From NCBI GenBank assembly GCA_015067175.1, contig SVMX01000007.1:20690-84689 (forward strand): DNA of 64,000 bases, read 5' to 3'. The position numbers were made by a program, and so were the translations under genes. Below, in pieces: positions 25,336 to 33,321 of this stretch (within the stretch, counting starts at the first letter, position 1; the number at the start of each line of letters is the position of its first letter). The notes beneath the pieces are model-generated. The model was not told the origin of the DNA, did not search any database, and saw nothing but the letters and a program-made list of their open reading frames with translations. The stretch comes from Oscillospiraceae bacterium. Lineage in GTDB: Bacteria; Bacillota; Clostridia; Oscillospirales; Ruminococcaceae.

Positions 25336-26493
25336 TTATACCTCAACGTCTGCGTCGTAGTCTACTCCGTCCATTCCAAAGCCAAACAGCTCATAGAAGT
25401 CGCTCCAGTAGCCGTCAATATCGGTGTATTCCTTGAAATTGTCGGCGTTAAGCTCCTCCCAGATCTTTGAAACTTCGTCCTGAATGCCCTGCTCCATTTC
25501 AAGGTCGTCCAGACGAATCATGCCCTGCTCGTCAACGACAGGCGCACCTGCGTAAAGCTTCTGATTGAACAGACGGTACATCTGCTCGATACAGCCCTCG
25601 TGCACACCCTTTGCTTTCATGACCTTGTACAGAATAGAAATATACAGCGGTACGATCGGGATAGCCGCGCTCGACTGTGTAACCAGCGCCTTGTTGACGG
25701 AAATGTACGCTTTAAGTCCGCTTGCGGAATACTTTTCCGTAAGCTTCTTCGAGGTTTCGAAAAGGTGTGCCTTGGCTCTTCCGATGGAGCCCTCGAAATA
25801 CATCGGGTGAGTGATCTTCGGACCGATGTAGGAATAGGCAACGGTAACGGCGTTGTCCTCAATAACGTCAGCGGCTTTCAGCGCGTCGATCCAAGCTTCC
25901 CAGTCTTCGCCGCCCATAACCTTGACAGTAGCCGCGATCTCGTCCTCTGTCGCAGGCTCGATGGTCACCTCGGAAACGGTGTTGTTTCTGAGGTCAATGG
26001 ACTTGTTGGTGTAGCTGTCGCCAGTTGTTTTAAGCACGGAGCTGTAAACCACATCGCCGACTGCTCTTCTGGGAGAAGCTAAGCTGTAGACCACCATATC
26101 TACCTTGCCTAAGTCGGACTTTATAAGGTCGATGACCTCTTTCTTGCACTCGTCGGAATAAGCGTCGCCGTTTACAGTCTTTGCATAAAGTCCGTCGGCA
26201 GCGGCGAATTTCTCAAACGCCTTTGTGTTGTACCAACCGGAGGTGCCTGTCTTGTTGCCGCTTGCCTCCTTGTCGAACATCACACCGAGGGTAGCTGCGC
26301 CGCAGGAATACGCCGCAGAGATACGGCTTGCAAGTCCGTAGCCCATGGACGAACCGATAACAAGCACCTTTTTCGGGCCGTTTGTTTTAGGCTGGCTCTT
26401 AACGTATTCTATCTGCTGCTTTACGGCAGCCTCACAGCCCACGGGGTGAGCAGTTGTGCATATAAATCCTCTTACCTTAGGTTTAACTATCAT
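25336..26493 (-). CDS. fabV: Trans-2-enoyl-CoA/enoyl-ACP reductase (FabV/TER family)
   Basis: 385 residues from the ATG at 26493 (AAAGGAG upstream). The start MIVKPKVRGFICTTAHPVGC, the nucleotide site VLVIGSSMGYGLASRIS, the SLASPRR motif and the active-site Y of YSYIGP with the following K are typical of the FabV/TER group of the short-chain dehydrogenase superfamily. It reduces trans-2-enoyl thioesters with NADH, for fatty-acid synthesis or for a butyryl-CoA fermentation route; sequence alone does not decide. Monocistronic. Confidence 0.93.
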   Translation of the reverse strand: MIVKPKVRGFICTTAHPVGCEAAVKQQIEYVKSQPKTNGPKKVLVIGSSMGYGLASRISAAYSCGAATLGVMFDKEASGNKTGTSGWYNTKAFEKFAAADGLYAKTVNGDAYSDECKKEVIDLIKSDLGKVDMVVYSLASPRRAVGDVVYSSVLKTTGDSYTNKSIDLRNNTVSEVTIEPATEDEIAATVKVMGGEDWEAWIDALKAADVIEDNAVTVAYSYIGPKITHPMYFEGSIGRAKAHLFETSKKLTEKYSASGLKAYISVNKALVTQSSAAIPIVPLYISILYKVMKAKGVHEGCIEQMYRLFNQKLYAGAPVVDEQGMIRLDDLEMEQGIQDEVSKIWEELNADNFKEYTDIDGYWSDFYELFGFGMDGVDYDADVEV

Positions 26494-26760
26494 TTTTTGA
26501 TAAACTCCTTTCATAATGCGAAGCGCGGAATGTGCCTCCCTTTCACGGTCGGAACGCACAAAATGCCGCTTCTGTTTCCTTTAGTTATAAAAAAGCGTAC
26601 TTTCTTATTTTACCACAATTTTTTCCTTTTAGCAAGAGGATATGAACATTAAAATCAGTTTTTTATAGTGACAGACGTTTTTGCAATAAATACACATATT
26701 ACACTTAAAAAATGTGTCTTAATATCTGAATTATATTATCAAAAAAATGCGAAAAATATC

Positions 26761-26789
26761 TTGACAAATAACATATTTCGTATTAAAAT
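26761..26789 (+). promoter_or_regulatory. Promoter of purC
   Basis: TTGACA (26761-26766), 17-bp spacer, TAAAAT (26784-26789). No purine riboswitch is visible between it and the gene. Confidence 0.75.
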
Positions 26790-26831
26790 TGAATATGGCA
26801 AAAACCTTAACAAAAGAAAAGGAGAACTAAT

Positions 26832-27515
26832 ATGGAAAAACTTTACACAGGCAAGACCAAGGACGTTTACAAGCTTGAAAACGGCAATGTTATGCTGAAG
26901 TTCAAGGACGACTGCACAGGCAAAGACGGCGTTTTTGATCCCGGAGAGAACACTGTCGGTCTTACCATTGATGGTATTGGCAAGGCTAATCTCCAGACTT
27001 CCGTGTACTATTTTGAGCTTCTCAAAAAGGCAGGCATCAAGACACATTATGTAAGCGCTGATATAGACAATGCTACTATGGAGGTCCTTCCCGCAACTGT
27101 TTTCGGTCACGGCCTTGAGGTTATCTGCCGTCTTGTTGCAACAGGCAGCTTTATCCGCAGATATGGCGAATATATCAAGGACGGCACTGTTCTTGAGGGC
27201 GGCTATGTAGAGTGCACATTCAAGAACGATGAAAAGGGGGATCCCCTGGTAACAAGCGAGGGTCTTGCAGCTCTCGGCGTTATGACTCCCGAAATGTTCG
27301 AGAGCATGAAGGAGCAGACACTGAAGATCACAAAGATCGTTGCTGACGATCTCAAGACTATCGGTCTTGATCTGTGGGATATCAAGTTTGAGTTCGGCTA
27401 CAACAACAACGAGGTTATCCTCATCGACGAGATCGCTTCCGGCAATATGCGCGTATACAAGGACGGTACTATCGTAGATCCCGTTGAGCTTACAAAGCTT
27501 ATCAACAACAGATAA
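26832..27515 (+). CDS. purC: Phosphoribosylaminoimidazole-succinocarboxamide synthase
   Basis: 227 residues, slightly short but complete for the family. It begins with [24 protein letters not shown] (ATP site) and contains [17 protein letters not shown] and [10 protein letters not shown]...EVILIDEI, typical of SAICAR synthetases. It joins CAIR and aspartate with ATP in purine synthesis. AGGAG 8 bp before the ATG. It stands alone, away from other pur genes, with its own promoter and terminator. Confidence 0.96.
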   Translation: MEKLYTGKTKDVYKLENGNVMLKFKDDCTGKDGVFDPGENTVGLTIDGIGKANLQTSVYYFELLKKAGIKTHYVSADIDNATMEVLPATVFGHGLEVICRLVATGSFIRRYGEYIKDGTVLEGGYVECTFKNDEKGDPLVTSEGLAALGVMTPEMFESMKEQTLKITKIVADDLKTIGLDLWDIKFEFGYNNNEVILIDEIASGNMRVYKDGTIVDPVELTKLINNR

Positions 27516-27531
27516 TCAAAAGTCAATATAT

Positions 27532-27560
27532 AAAAAGCGGAGCTTATGCTCCGCTTTTTT
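27532..27560 (+). terminator. Terminator of purC
   Basis: AAAAAGCGGAGC, loop TTAT, GCTCCGCTTTTTT. Confidence 0.9.
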
Positions 27561-27624
27561 ATTTAATTGAGATGATATATTTCAGAGTATAGAGCGGTAT
27601 CATCGATGGAACGATACCGCTCTT

Positions 27625-29511
27625 TTAAAGCCTCTGCTTTGTCCTCATCGCACGCATAGCATTAAGTATCGCAAGCACCGATACTCCCACATCTGCAAAC
27701 ACCGCCGCCCACATATTCGCAAATCCGAACAGGCTGAGCAGCATTACCAACACCTTTATTCCAAGCGCAAAAACTATATTCTGCATAACTATGGAGTGAG
27801 TTTTCCGCGCTATCTTAACTGCCACGGGAAGCTTTGCGATATTATCGTTCATAAGAACTATGTCAGCCGCCTCTATCGCCGCGTCAGAACCAAGACCGCC
27901 CATCGCTATTCCCACATCTGCACGCGCAAGCGCAGGCGCGTCGTTCATTCCGTCGCCCACGAACACAAGCGAGGTCTTGGGAGCTTTTTCTTTATAAAGC
28001 TGCTCCACAAGCTCCACCTTGCCGTCGGGCAAAAGCTGCGCATGGCAAACGTCGATTCCCGCCTTAGCAGCCAACGCCTCTGCGGTAGCTTTTCTGTCGC
28101 CTGTCAGCATCACTGTCTTTGCGCCGCACATGGCTTTAAGCGCTGCAACAGCGTCAGCGGACTCCTCTCTTATCTCATCGGAAATTACAAGATATCCTGC
28201 ATATACGCCATCTATCGCACAATGAATCACCGTGCCTATACTGTCAGGCGTTGAGCACACTGCTCCGCAGCGCTCCATAAGTCTGTGATTTCCGACGCAC
28301 ACCTTTTTGCCGCCGATATCAGCACTTACACCAAGCCCCGCAAGCTCTTCCGCGTTTTGTGCAGGAAGAAGCTGCTCATCGCAAGCTTTCACCACCGAAA
28401 GCGCGATCGGGTGCGCCGAAATGCTCTCAGCTGACGCGCACAGCAGCAGAAGCTCCTCGCGCGGCATCTTATCGGAACATATATCCGTCACCGTAAAGCT
28501 GCCTTTTGTAAGCGTTCCTGTTTTGTCAAATACGAAAGTCTGCGCGTTATTCAACGCTTCAAGATAATTCGCACCCTTTATCATAATACCGTGCTTTGAA
28601 GCTCCGCCTATACCGCCAAAATACGACAACGGCACAGAAATGACCAGCGCACACGGACAGGACACGACCAAAAACGTCAGCGCGCTGTATATCCAGCCGC
28701 TCCAGTCTGCCTCACCGCCGCACATCAGCATCACAAGCGGCGGCACGACAGCCACCAACACTGCGGCAATTACCACAGCAGGAGTGTAAATCCGTGCAAA
28801 TCTTGTGATAAAGCTCTCGGTCTTTGCCTTGTTCTCGGAGGAATTTTCCACAAGCTCCAGTATCCTCGCAACGGTGCTGTCGGAATAGGGACGGCTGACG
28901 CGCACTTTAAGCAGACCGTTCGTGTTTATACAACCGCTTATTACCTCGTCGCCCTCTGCCACATCGCGCAGTGTGCTCTCTCCTGTAAGCGCCGCAGTAT
29001 TCAGCCCCGACTCGCCCGATACCACAACTCCGTCAAGCGGCACGCGCTCGCCCGGACGTATCACAATTATCTCACCGGGTGTTACTTCATCGGGCATTAC
29101 CTGAAGCACCTCGCCGCCGCGCTCGACATTTGCATATTCAGGGTCGATATCACACATTTCCGCGATGGAGTGTCTGGACTTGCCCACCGCAACAGACTCA
29201 AACAGATCGCCCACCTGATAGAATATCAGCACCGCAACGCCCTCGGAATACTCGCCTATTATCATCGCGCCGACCGACGCTATCATCATCAGAAAATTTT
29301 CATCAAACACCTGTCCGTGAGCGATGTTCCGCACCGCTTTCCATATAATGTCCCAGCCGATAAAAATGTAGACCGCACCGAACATCGCAAGCCGCACCGC
29401 CCATGCCAATTCAAAGCTCTCGGGAAGCAGAGCACCTATTGTAATAGCCGCCGCAAAGCACACAGCGGCTATTATTATCCTTATCAGCATTCTTTTTTGT
29501 TTAGCTGTCAT
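27625..29511 (-). CDS. Heavy-metal P1B-type ATPase (ZntA/CadA-like)
   Basis: 628 residues. Membrane CPC motif (SCPCALVIS), phosphorylation site DKTGTLTKG, HP motif SAHPIAL, and hinge GDGMNDAPALARADVGIAMG. The CPC pattern and ArsR-type control fit Zn2+/Cd2+/Pb2+ export. It has no N-terminal metal-binding domain of its own; that domain is encoded by the separate gene 7 bp upstream. Last gene of a four-gene operon (arsR-like, methyltransferase, HMA, ATPase). Confidence 0.93.
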   Translation of the reverse strand: MTAKQKRMLIRIIIAAVCFAAAITIGALLPESFELAWAVRLAMFGAVYIFIGWDIIWKAVRNIAHGQVFDENFLMMIASVGAMIIGEYSEGVAVLIFYQVGDLFESVAVGKSRHSIAEMCDIDPEYANVERGGEVLQVMPDEVTPGEIIVIRPGERVPLDGVVVSGESGLNTAALTGESTLRDVAEGDEVISGCINTNGLLKVRVSRPYSDSTVARILELVENSSENKAKTESFITRFARIYTPAVVIAAVLVAVVPPLVMLMCGGEADWSGWIYSALTFLVVSCPCALVISVPLSYFGGIGGASKHGIMIKGANYLEALNNAQTFVFDKTGTLTKGSFTVTDICSDKMPREELLLLCASAESISAHPIALSVVKACDEQLLPAQNAEELAGLGVSADIGGKKVCVGNHRLMERCGAVCSTPDSIGTVIHCAIDGVYAGYLVISDEIREESADAVAALKAMCGAKTVMLTGDRKATAEALAAKAGIDVCHAQLLPDGKVELVEQLYKEKAPKTSLVFVGDGMNDAPALARADVGIAMGGLGSDAAIEAADIVLMNDNIAKLPVAVKIARKTHSIVMQNIVFALGIKVLVMLLSLFGFANMWAAVFADVGVSVLAILNAMRAMRTKQRL

Positions 29512-29518
29512 ATCGTAC

Positions 29519-29737
29519 TCACATCTTTATCCTGCAGTCGGGTTCTATCTTTTTAATGCAATCCGCCGCTTTTGCGAGTATTTCGTCAAAGCGAGCGTCA
29601 TCTGCTTCAAGCGTAAGCTTCTGCGTCATAAAATTCACGCTGACAGAGCTTACGCCATCCAGCTTTTCAATAGCCGCCTGCATTTTTGCGGCGCAGTTTG
29701 CACAATCAAGATCAATAAGCTTAAATACCTTTTTCAT
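29519..29737 (-). CDS. Free heavy-metal-associated (HMA) domain protein
   Basis: 72 residues, a single ferredoxin-like HMA domain with the metal-binding DCANCAAK (CxxC). It probably passes metal to, or regulates, the adjacent ATPase, which lacks this domain. Many ZntA-type ATPases have it fused, so the two genes look like a split version. AGGGAAAATGAC supplies the ribosome site. Confidence 0.9.
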   Translation of the reverse strand: MKKVFKLIDLDCANCAAKMQAAIEKLDGVSSVSVNFMTQKLTLEADDARFDEILAKAADCIKKIEPDCRIKM

Positions 29738-29752
29738 GTCATTTTCCCTCTC

Positions 29753-30352
29753 TCAGTTTGTTTTTTTGATAATAGCGTAGCAGCACGGTATCATTCCCTT
29801 GATAAGTTTTGCCTTGACTCTGCCGCAGCCGCTTTCCCGAAGCATCTGCACATATTCCTTCGGCGAATAATCGCTCTCTGAAGAATAGCCTATCACTTTG
29901 TACAGCTTCAGCGTTACAGGCTGCCGCTTCGTCATAAAGGTCGGGAGAAGTATAAGTCCGCCCTTTTTGGTAACTCTGCAAAGCTCCCTCACCGCTTTCT
30001 GAGGGGCACTCAGAAGATGCAGCACATTTCCCGCCATAACGATATCGTAGGTTTCGTCCTCATCGGCAAGATCGAATATATTTCGCGCCTCAAAACGGAT
30101 ATTATCAACGCCTTTTGCCACCGCCTTTTTTCTCGCCCTGTCAAGCATAGGCAGCGACAGATCGGTACACACGACCTCAGCAGCTTTCTTTGCCGCCGCA
30201 AACGACAGCGCGCCTGTTCCTGCCGCGGTATCCAGCACTTTTGCACCCTCGGGCACAAGCCGCTGTGTTATGTCCAGCATCTCGCTGTACACCTTGCCGT
30301 TAATTGACTGAGATATATCGTAAAAACCTGCTATCCTGTCCCAAAAGCTCAT
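29753..30352 (-). CDS. Class I SAM-dependent methyltransferase
   Basis: 199 residues, UbiE/type 11 fold with motif I VLDTAAGTGALSFAAA (about 39-54), acidic residue after beta 2 (VVCTDLSLPML) and motif post-III LCRVTKKGGLILL. The substrate is unknown. Its place between the metal-responsive repressor and the metal ATPase genes suggests a role in metal or metalloid handling, but neither a cysteine signature of arsenite methyltransferases nor other specific motif is seen. Confidence 0.85.
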   Translation of the reverse strand: MSFWDRIAGFYDISQSINGKVYSEMLDITQRLVPEGAKVLDTAAGTGALSFAAAKKAAEVVCTDLSLPMLDRARKKAVAKGVDNIRFEARNIFDLADEDETYDIVMAGNVLHLLSAPQKAVRELCRVTKKGGLILLPTFMTKRQPVTLKLYKVIGYSSESDYSPKEYVQMLRESGCGRVKAKLIKGMIPCCYAIIKKTN

Positions 30353-30362
30353 GATATGTCTC

Positions 30363-30719
30363 CTATTCGCTGATATGCTCGATACCTTGCTTCAGTATCG
30401 TCATAACATGATCGTCTGCGAGGAAATAATACACGGTCTTTCCCTCGCGCCTGAAGCCGACAAGCTTTGCCTGCTTCAAGATCTTAAGCTGATGCGACAC
30501 CGCAGACGAGCTCATTCCTACCGTTTCCGACAGCTCACATACACAAAGCTCTCCGCTGCTCAAAGCGGTGAGCAGCTTTATACGCGTGGAATCCCCGAAA
30601 ACCTTGAACAGCTCCGCAAGATCGATAAGTGCATCGTCATCGGGCATTGCCGCTGTTATCTCCTGTGTTGTGCGATGGTGAACGTGCTCCGCACCGCAGC
30701 AATTTGTTTTATTATTCAT
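30363..30719 (-). CDS. ArsR/SmtB-type metal-sensing repressor
   Basis: 118 residues from the ATG at 30719, with TAGGAGG upstream. Winged helix: DSTRIKLLTALSSGELCVCELSETVGMSSSAVSHQLKILKQAKLV. The ELCVC motif in the alpha-3 helix is the thiolate metal site of CadC-type sensors, and the N-terminus adds CC and HVHH ligand candidates. First gene of the metal operon and probably its autorepressor through the palindrome just upstream. Confidence 0.92.
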   Translation of the reverse strand: MNNKTNCCGAEHVHHRTTQEITAAMPDDDALIDLAELFKVFGDSTRIKLLTALSSGELCVCELSETVGMSSSAVSHQLKILKQAKLVGFRREGKTVYYFLADDHVMTILKQGIEHISE

Positions 30720-30740
30720 GGCGCCTCCTATTGTGAACAT

Positions 30741-30797
30741 TTGAACATTCGTTCAATCGTTTGATTGTATTATACACCCATCTCCCTAATTTGTCAA
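30741..30797 (-). promoter_or_regulatory. Promoter and ArsR operator of the metal operon
   Basis: Minus strand TTGACA (30797-30792), 17-bp spacer, TATAAT (30774-30769). The palindrome TTGAACATTCGTTCAA lies at 30741-30756, at the start of the transcript; its TGAAC/GTTCA halves match SmtB/CadC-type operators. Confidence 0.85.
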
Positions 30798-30864
30798 TAG
30801 CTTTCAAAAAGTTTTTTGATGAGCAAAGCTTGCTTTTGTTTCTGATCACTTCTCAATAACGCTA

Positions 30865-30893
30865 TTGACATCTTCCGAAAAACGGTATATAAT
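30865..30893 (+). promoter_or_regulatory. Promoter of the soluble HD-GYP gene
   Basis: TTGACA (30865-30870), 17-bp spacer, TATAAT (30888-30893). Confidence 0.8.
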
Positions 30894-30951
30894 ATAAATG
30901 GTTAGTTTAGGCTAATCTCAATGCTGACAAATACTGTTTCGGAGAAATAAA

Positions 30952-31569
30952 ATGAATTGTGAATGCGAATTAAGCTTTGAATATCACGAGATAGTGGAAT
31001 GTATAACCTCCGCTTTGGACGCGCGCGACCCCTACACAGGCGACCACTCAAGGCGAGTGAGCGATATGGCGTGCCTTATAAGCCGCTGTATGGGACTTAG
31101 CGAGGACGAGATCTGCGAGATACACATTGCAGGACATCTGCACGACATCGGCAAGATCGGTATTCCTGACCGCGTACTGCTGAAAGAGGGCAAGCTCGAC
31201 GACGAGGAATGGGCACTGATGAAAAAGCACCCACAAATAGGCTCTGAGATACTTTCAAGCTCTGAGCATTTCGCGCGCATCGCCGCTATAATCCTGCATC
31301 ACCATGAGCGCTGGGACGGAAAGGGCTACCCATTCGGAGCAAAGGGCGATGAAATACCGCTTGGTGCAAGGATAATCGCAGTGTGCGACTCCATCGACGC
31401 CATGACCTCAAAGCGCTCCTACAGAAATGCGCTCCCCATTGAAGTGTGCCGCGGCGAGATAGAAAAGAACATCGGCATCATGTACGACCCCACAGTTGCC
31501 CGCACCGCACTGGAGCACTGGGAGGAGCTTTGCAAGCTTATAGCAGCGCCAAAGGCTGAAAACCAATAA
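30952..31569 (+). CDS. HD-GYP domain phosphohydrolase (cytosolic)
   Basis: 205 residues, almost only an HD-GYP domain: DHSRRVSDMA, GHLHDIGKIGIPD, LLKEGKLDDEEW, HHHERWDGKGYP, DSIDAMTSKRSYR. The metal ligands (H, HD, HH) and GYP motif are complete, so cyclic-di-GMP hydrolysis is expected. There is no receiver, sensor or membrane part, so input must come from a partner or gene expression. A second, membrane-bound HD-GYP protein is at 37654. Confidence 0.9.
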   Translation: MNCECELSFEYHEIVECITSALDARDPYTGDHSRRVSDMACLISRCMGLSEDEICEIHIAGHLHDIGKIGIPDRVLLKEGKLDDEEWALMKKHPQIGSEILSSSEHFARIAAIILHHHERWDGKGYPFGAKGDEIPLGARIIAVCDSIDAMTSKRSYRNALPIEVCRGEIEKNIGIMYDPTVARTALEHWEELCKLIAAPKAENQ

Positions 31570-31574
31570 CAGCG

Positions 31575-31600
31575 TACCCCGCAGAAAAAACTGCGGGGTA
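31575..31600. terminator. Hairpin between converging genes
   Basis: TACCCCGCAG, six A, CTGCGGGGTA. The T-tracts are weak on both strands, but the stem is strong and lies between two stop codons. Confidence 0.7.
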
Positions 31601-31606
31601 TGTTTG

Positions 31607-33205
31607 TTATTCACCTGTGAACAATATCGTGCAAAGTCCCTTTTTCTGCTCAGGGGTCGGCTCTTTAAGCACGCCGTTTTCAATAAGATATTTCATCATT
31701 CTTGTATGAACATTTGCTGCAGCATTTCTGTACAAGAACTTTATCTGTGCGTGCATATGCTCGGGCTGTCCGATAAGCTCCGCTTTTGTAATCTCCGCCG
31801 CGCACTCCTCACACAGCGCTTTGATATCCTCGGGTCTTTCGGGGATATGCTCCCACCACCGCTTGTCGCTTTCACAGGCGATGATGTTCAGCTTATACTC
31901 GCCGTCCTTTTTCAGCAGATATCCCTTGTCAAGAAGCTGCTGATAGCTTTCGATATTGGCGGCATTATCGGGCAGCTCGCCTCTCAAAAAGAAATACAGC
32001 TTGTCAAAATCGCGGTTATTGCAGTCGTGCCAGTCAAGCTTTCTGTCAGACCAATAGCTGTTGAACTGCCAGCTCTTCCACCACTTTTTGTCGGCTATCT
32101 CATTACGCCACATAGGGCCGCACGAGAGATATTTTCTTTCCTCTGCGCTGTCATACTCCCAGTCGGGCTTTACATCAAGCGTCGCAAATGCGATATAATC
32201 GCCGCCGTCAGGTCGTTTTACGCTGAAACCGCCATCACCACAAGGCAAGGTCGAAAGCTTGTCTGACATAGGTAATATCAAGCTCCATTTATACAGATTA
32301 AGGTCATTATCGGGAACGCTTATCCATTCGGGTATCTCTGTAATGCCGTTCAGCGCAGGAATGAAATACTTCTCGGCAAACAGAGGAACGTACTTTTCGG
32401 TTGCCGTCTTGTATATATCATAGCTTTCCTTGTTCGGGATATATATCTGGATATTCGTGCGGTATCTGCCGCTTGGAAGCTTATCCATAAAGCCGTATTC
32501 CTCCAGCACTGCAACCTCTTCCTCAACAAAGATAGGATTTATTCCAAGCTCCTCGGCTATCTCGTTTATCGTTCTCGGCTGATGATACGCCGCATAAGCG
32601 ATATTCTGCGTGATCGTCTTTGCGAGAAAAGTAGAGGTATCACCCTTTTCTCCATCTGTTCCGCCAAGACCCATGCTTATAAATCTTATAGGCTGTGTGC
32701 CGAGTGTTCCTGTTGTTCTTGCCATTTCCATACCTTCCCTTAACTCCTTTCGCGAGCAGGCTAAATGCCATTTTACCGTATTTTCGGGGATAGACAGCAG
32801 CTCCGCTATCTCCCGCACCTTTTTATCACGGAAATAGTGAAAAATTATCACCTCGCGCTGAATCTTGCCGAGATATGTTATCTCGCGGCGCAGTATGCCG
32901 CAGCTTTCACTGTCCAGCAGCTCCTGCGTGATATCGCGGCTGTCAGGGAGATACTCAATTCCGTCAACCGCGACAAATTGCTTTCTGCCGCTTATATGCC
33001 GCGCATAGCAGTTCTTTGCAACGCGCCATACATAGCCGTCAACATTCGCAATTTCATGCGCTTTCAGCAAGGATTGATACACCTGTATCGTAAGCTCGGA
33101 GGCAAACTCCTCCGCCTCCGAGATATCGGACAATCTCTGCCTTGCAAATCCGAACAGCTTTTTCACATATTGCGTTATCAGCCTGTCAGCCTCAGTCTTA
33201 TTCAT
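31607..33205 (-). CDS. ECF-type sigma factor with long C-terminal extension
   Basis: About 532 residues from the ATG at 33205 (GAGG 8 bp upstream). Residues 1-170 form a sigma-70 region 2/region 4 pair (EEFASELTIQVYQSLLKA; VWRVAKNCYARHI; REVIIFHYFRDKKVREIAELLSIPENTVKWHLACSRKELREG). A winged-helix-like segment follows (PRTINEIAEELGINPIFVEEEVAVLEEYGFMDKL, about 215-250), then some 280 residues with no domain I recognise, rich in W and charged residues. ECF sigmas are normally near 180 residues; such extensions often replace a separate anti-sigma factor. Signal unknown. Confidence 0.85.
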   Translation of the reverse strand: MNKTEADRLITQYVKKLFGFARQRLSDISEAEEFASELTIQVYQSLLKAHEIANVDGYVWRVAKNCYARHISGRKQFVAVDGIEYLPDSRDITQELLDSESCGILRREITYLGKIQREVIIFHYFRDKKVREIAELLSIPENTVKWHLACSRKELREGMEMARTTGTLGTQPIRFISMGLGGTDGEKGDTSTFLAKTITQNIAYAAYHQPRTINEIAEELGINPIFVEEEVAVLEEYGFMDKLPSGRYRTNIQIYIPNKESYDIYKTATEKYVPLFAEKYFIPALNGITEIPEWISVPDNDLNLYKWSLILPMSDKLSTLPCGDGGFSVKRPDGGDYIAFATLDVKPDWEYDSAEERKYLSCGPMWRNEIADKKWWKSWQFNSYWSDRKLDWHDCNNRDFDKLYFFLRGELPDNAANIESYQQLLDKGYLLKKDGEYKLNIIACESDKRWWEHIPERPEDIKALCEECAAEITKAELIGQPEHMHAQIKFLYRNAAANVHTRMMKYLIENGVLKEPTPEQKKGLCTILFTGE

Positions 33206-33282
33206 CACTGTTTCCTCACTTTTAAGAACGTTCTCGCTAATATAGTACAGAAATTTCGGGGTTGGTTGGTAAAAAATTTTGA

Positions 33283-33315
33283 AAAACGCACATCGGTATC
33301 CCCAATGTGCGTTTT
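33283..33315 (-). terminator. Terminator of clpB
   Basis: AAAACGCACAT (33283-33293) pairs with ATGTGCGTTTT (33305-33315); the arm provides T residues on the minus strand. Confidence 0.8.
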
Positions 33316-33321
33316 ACTGTT

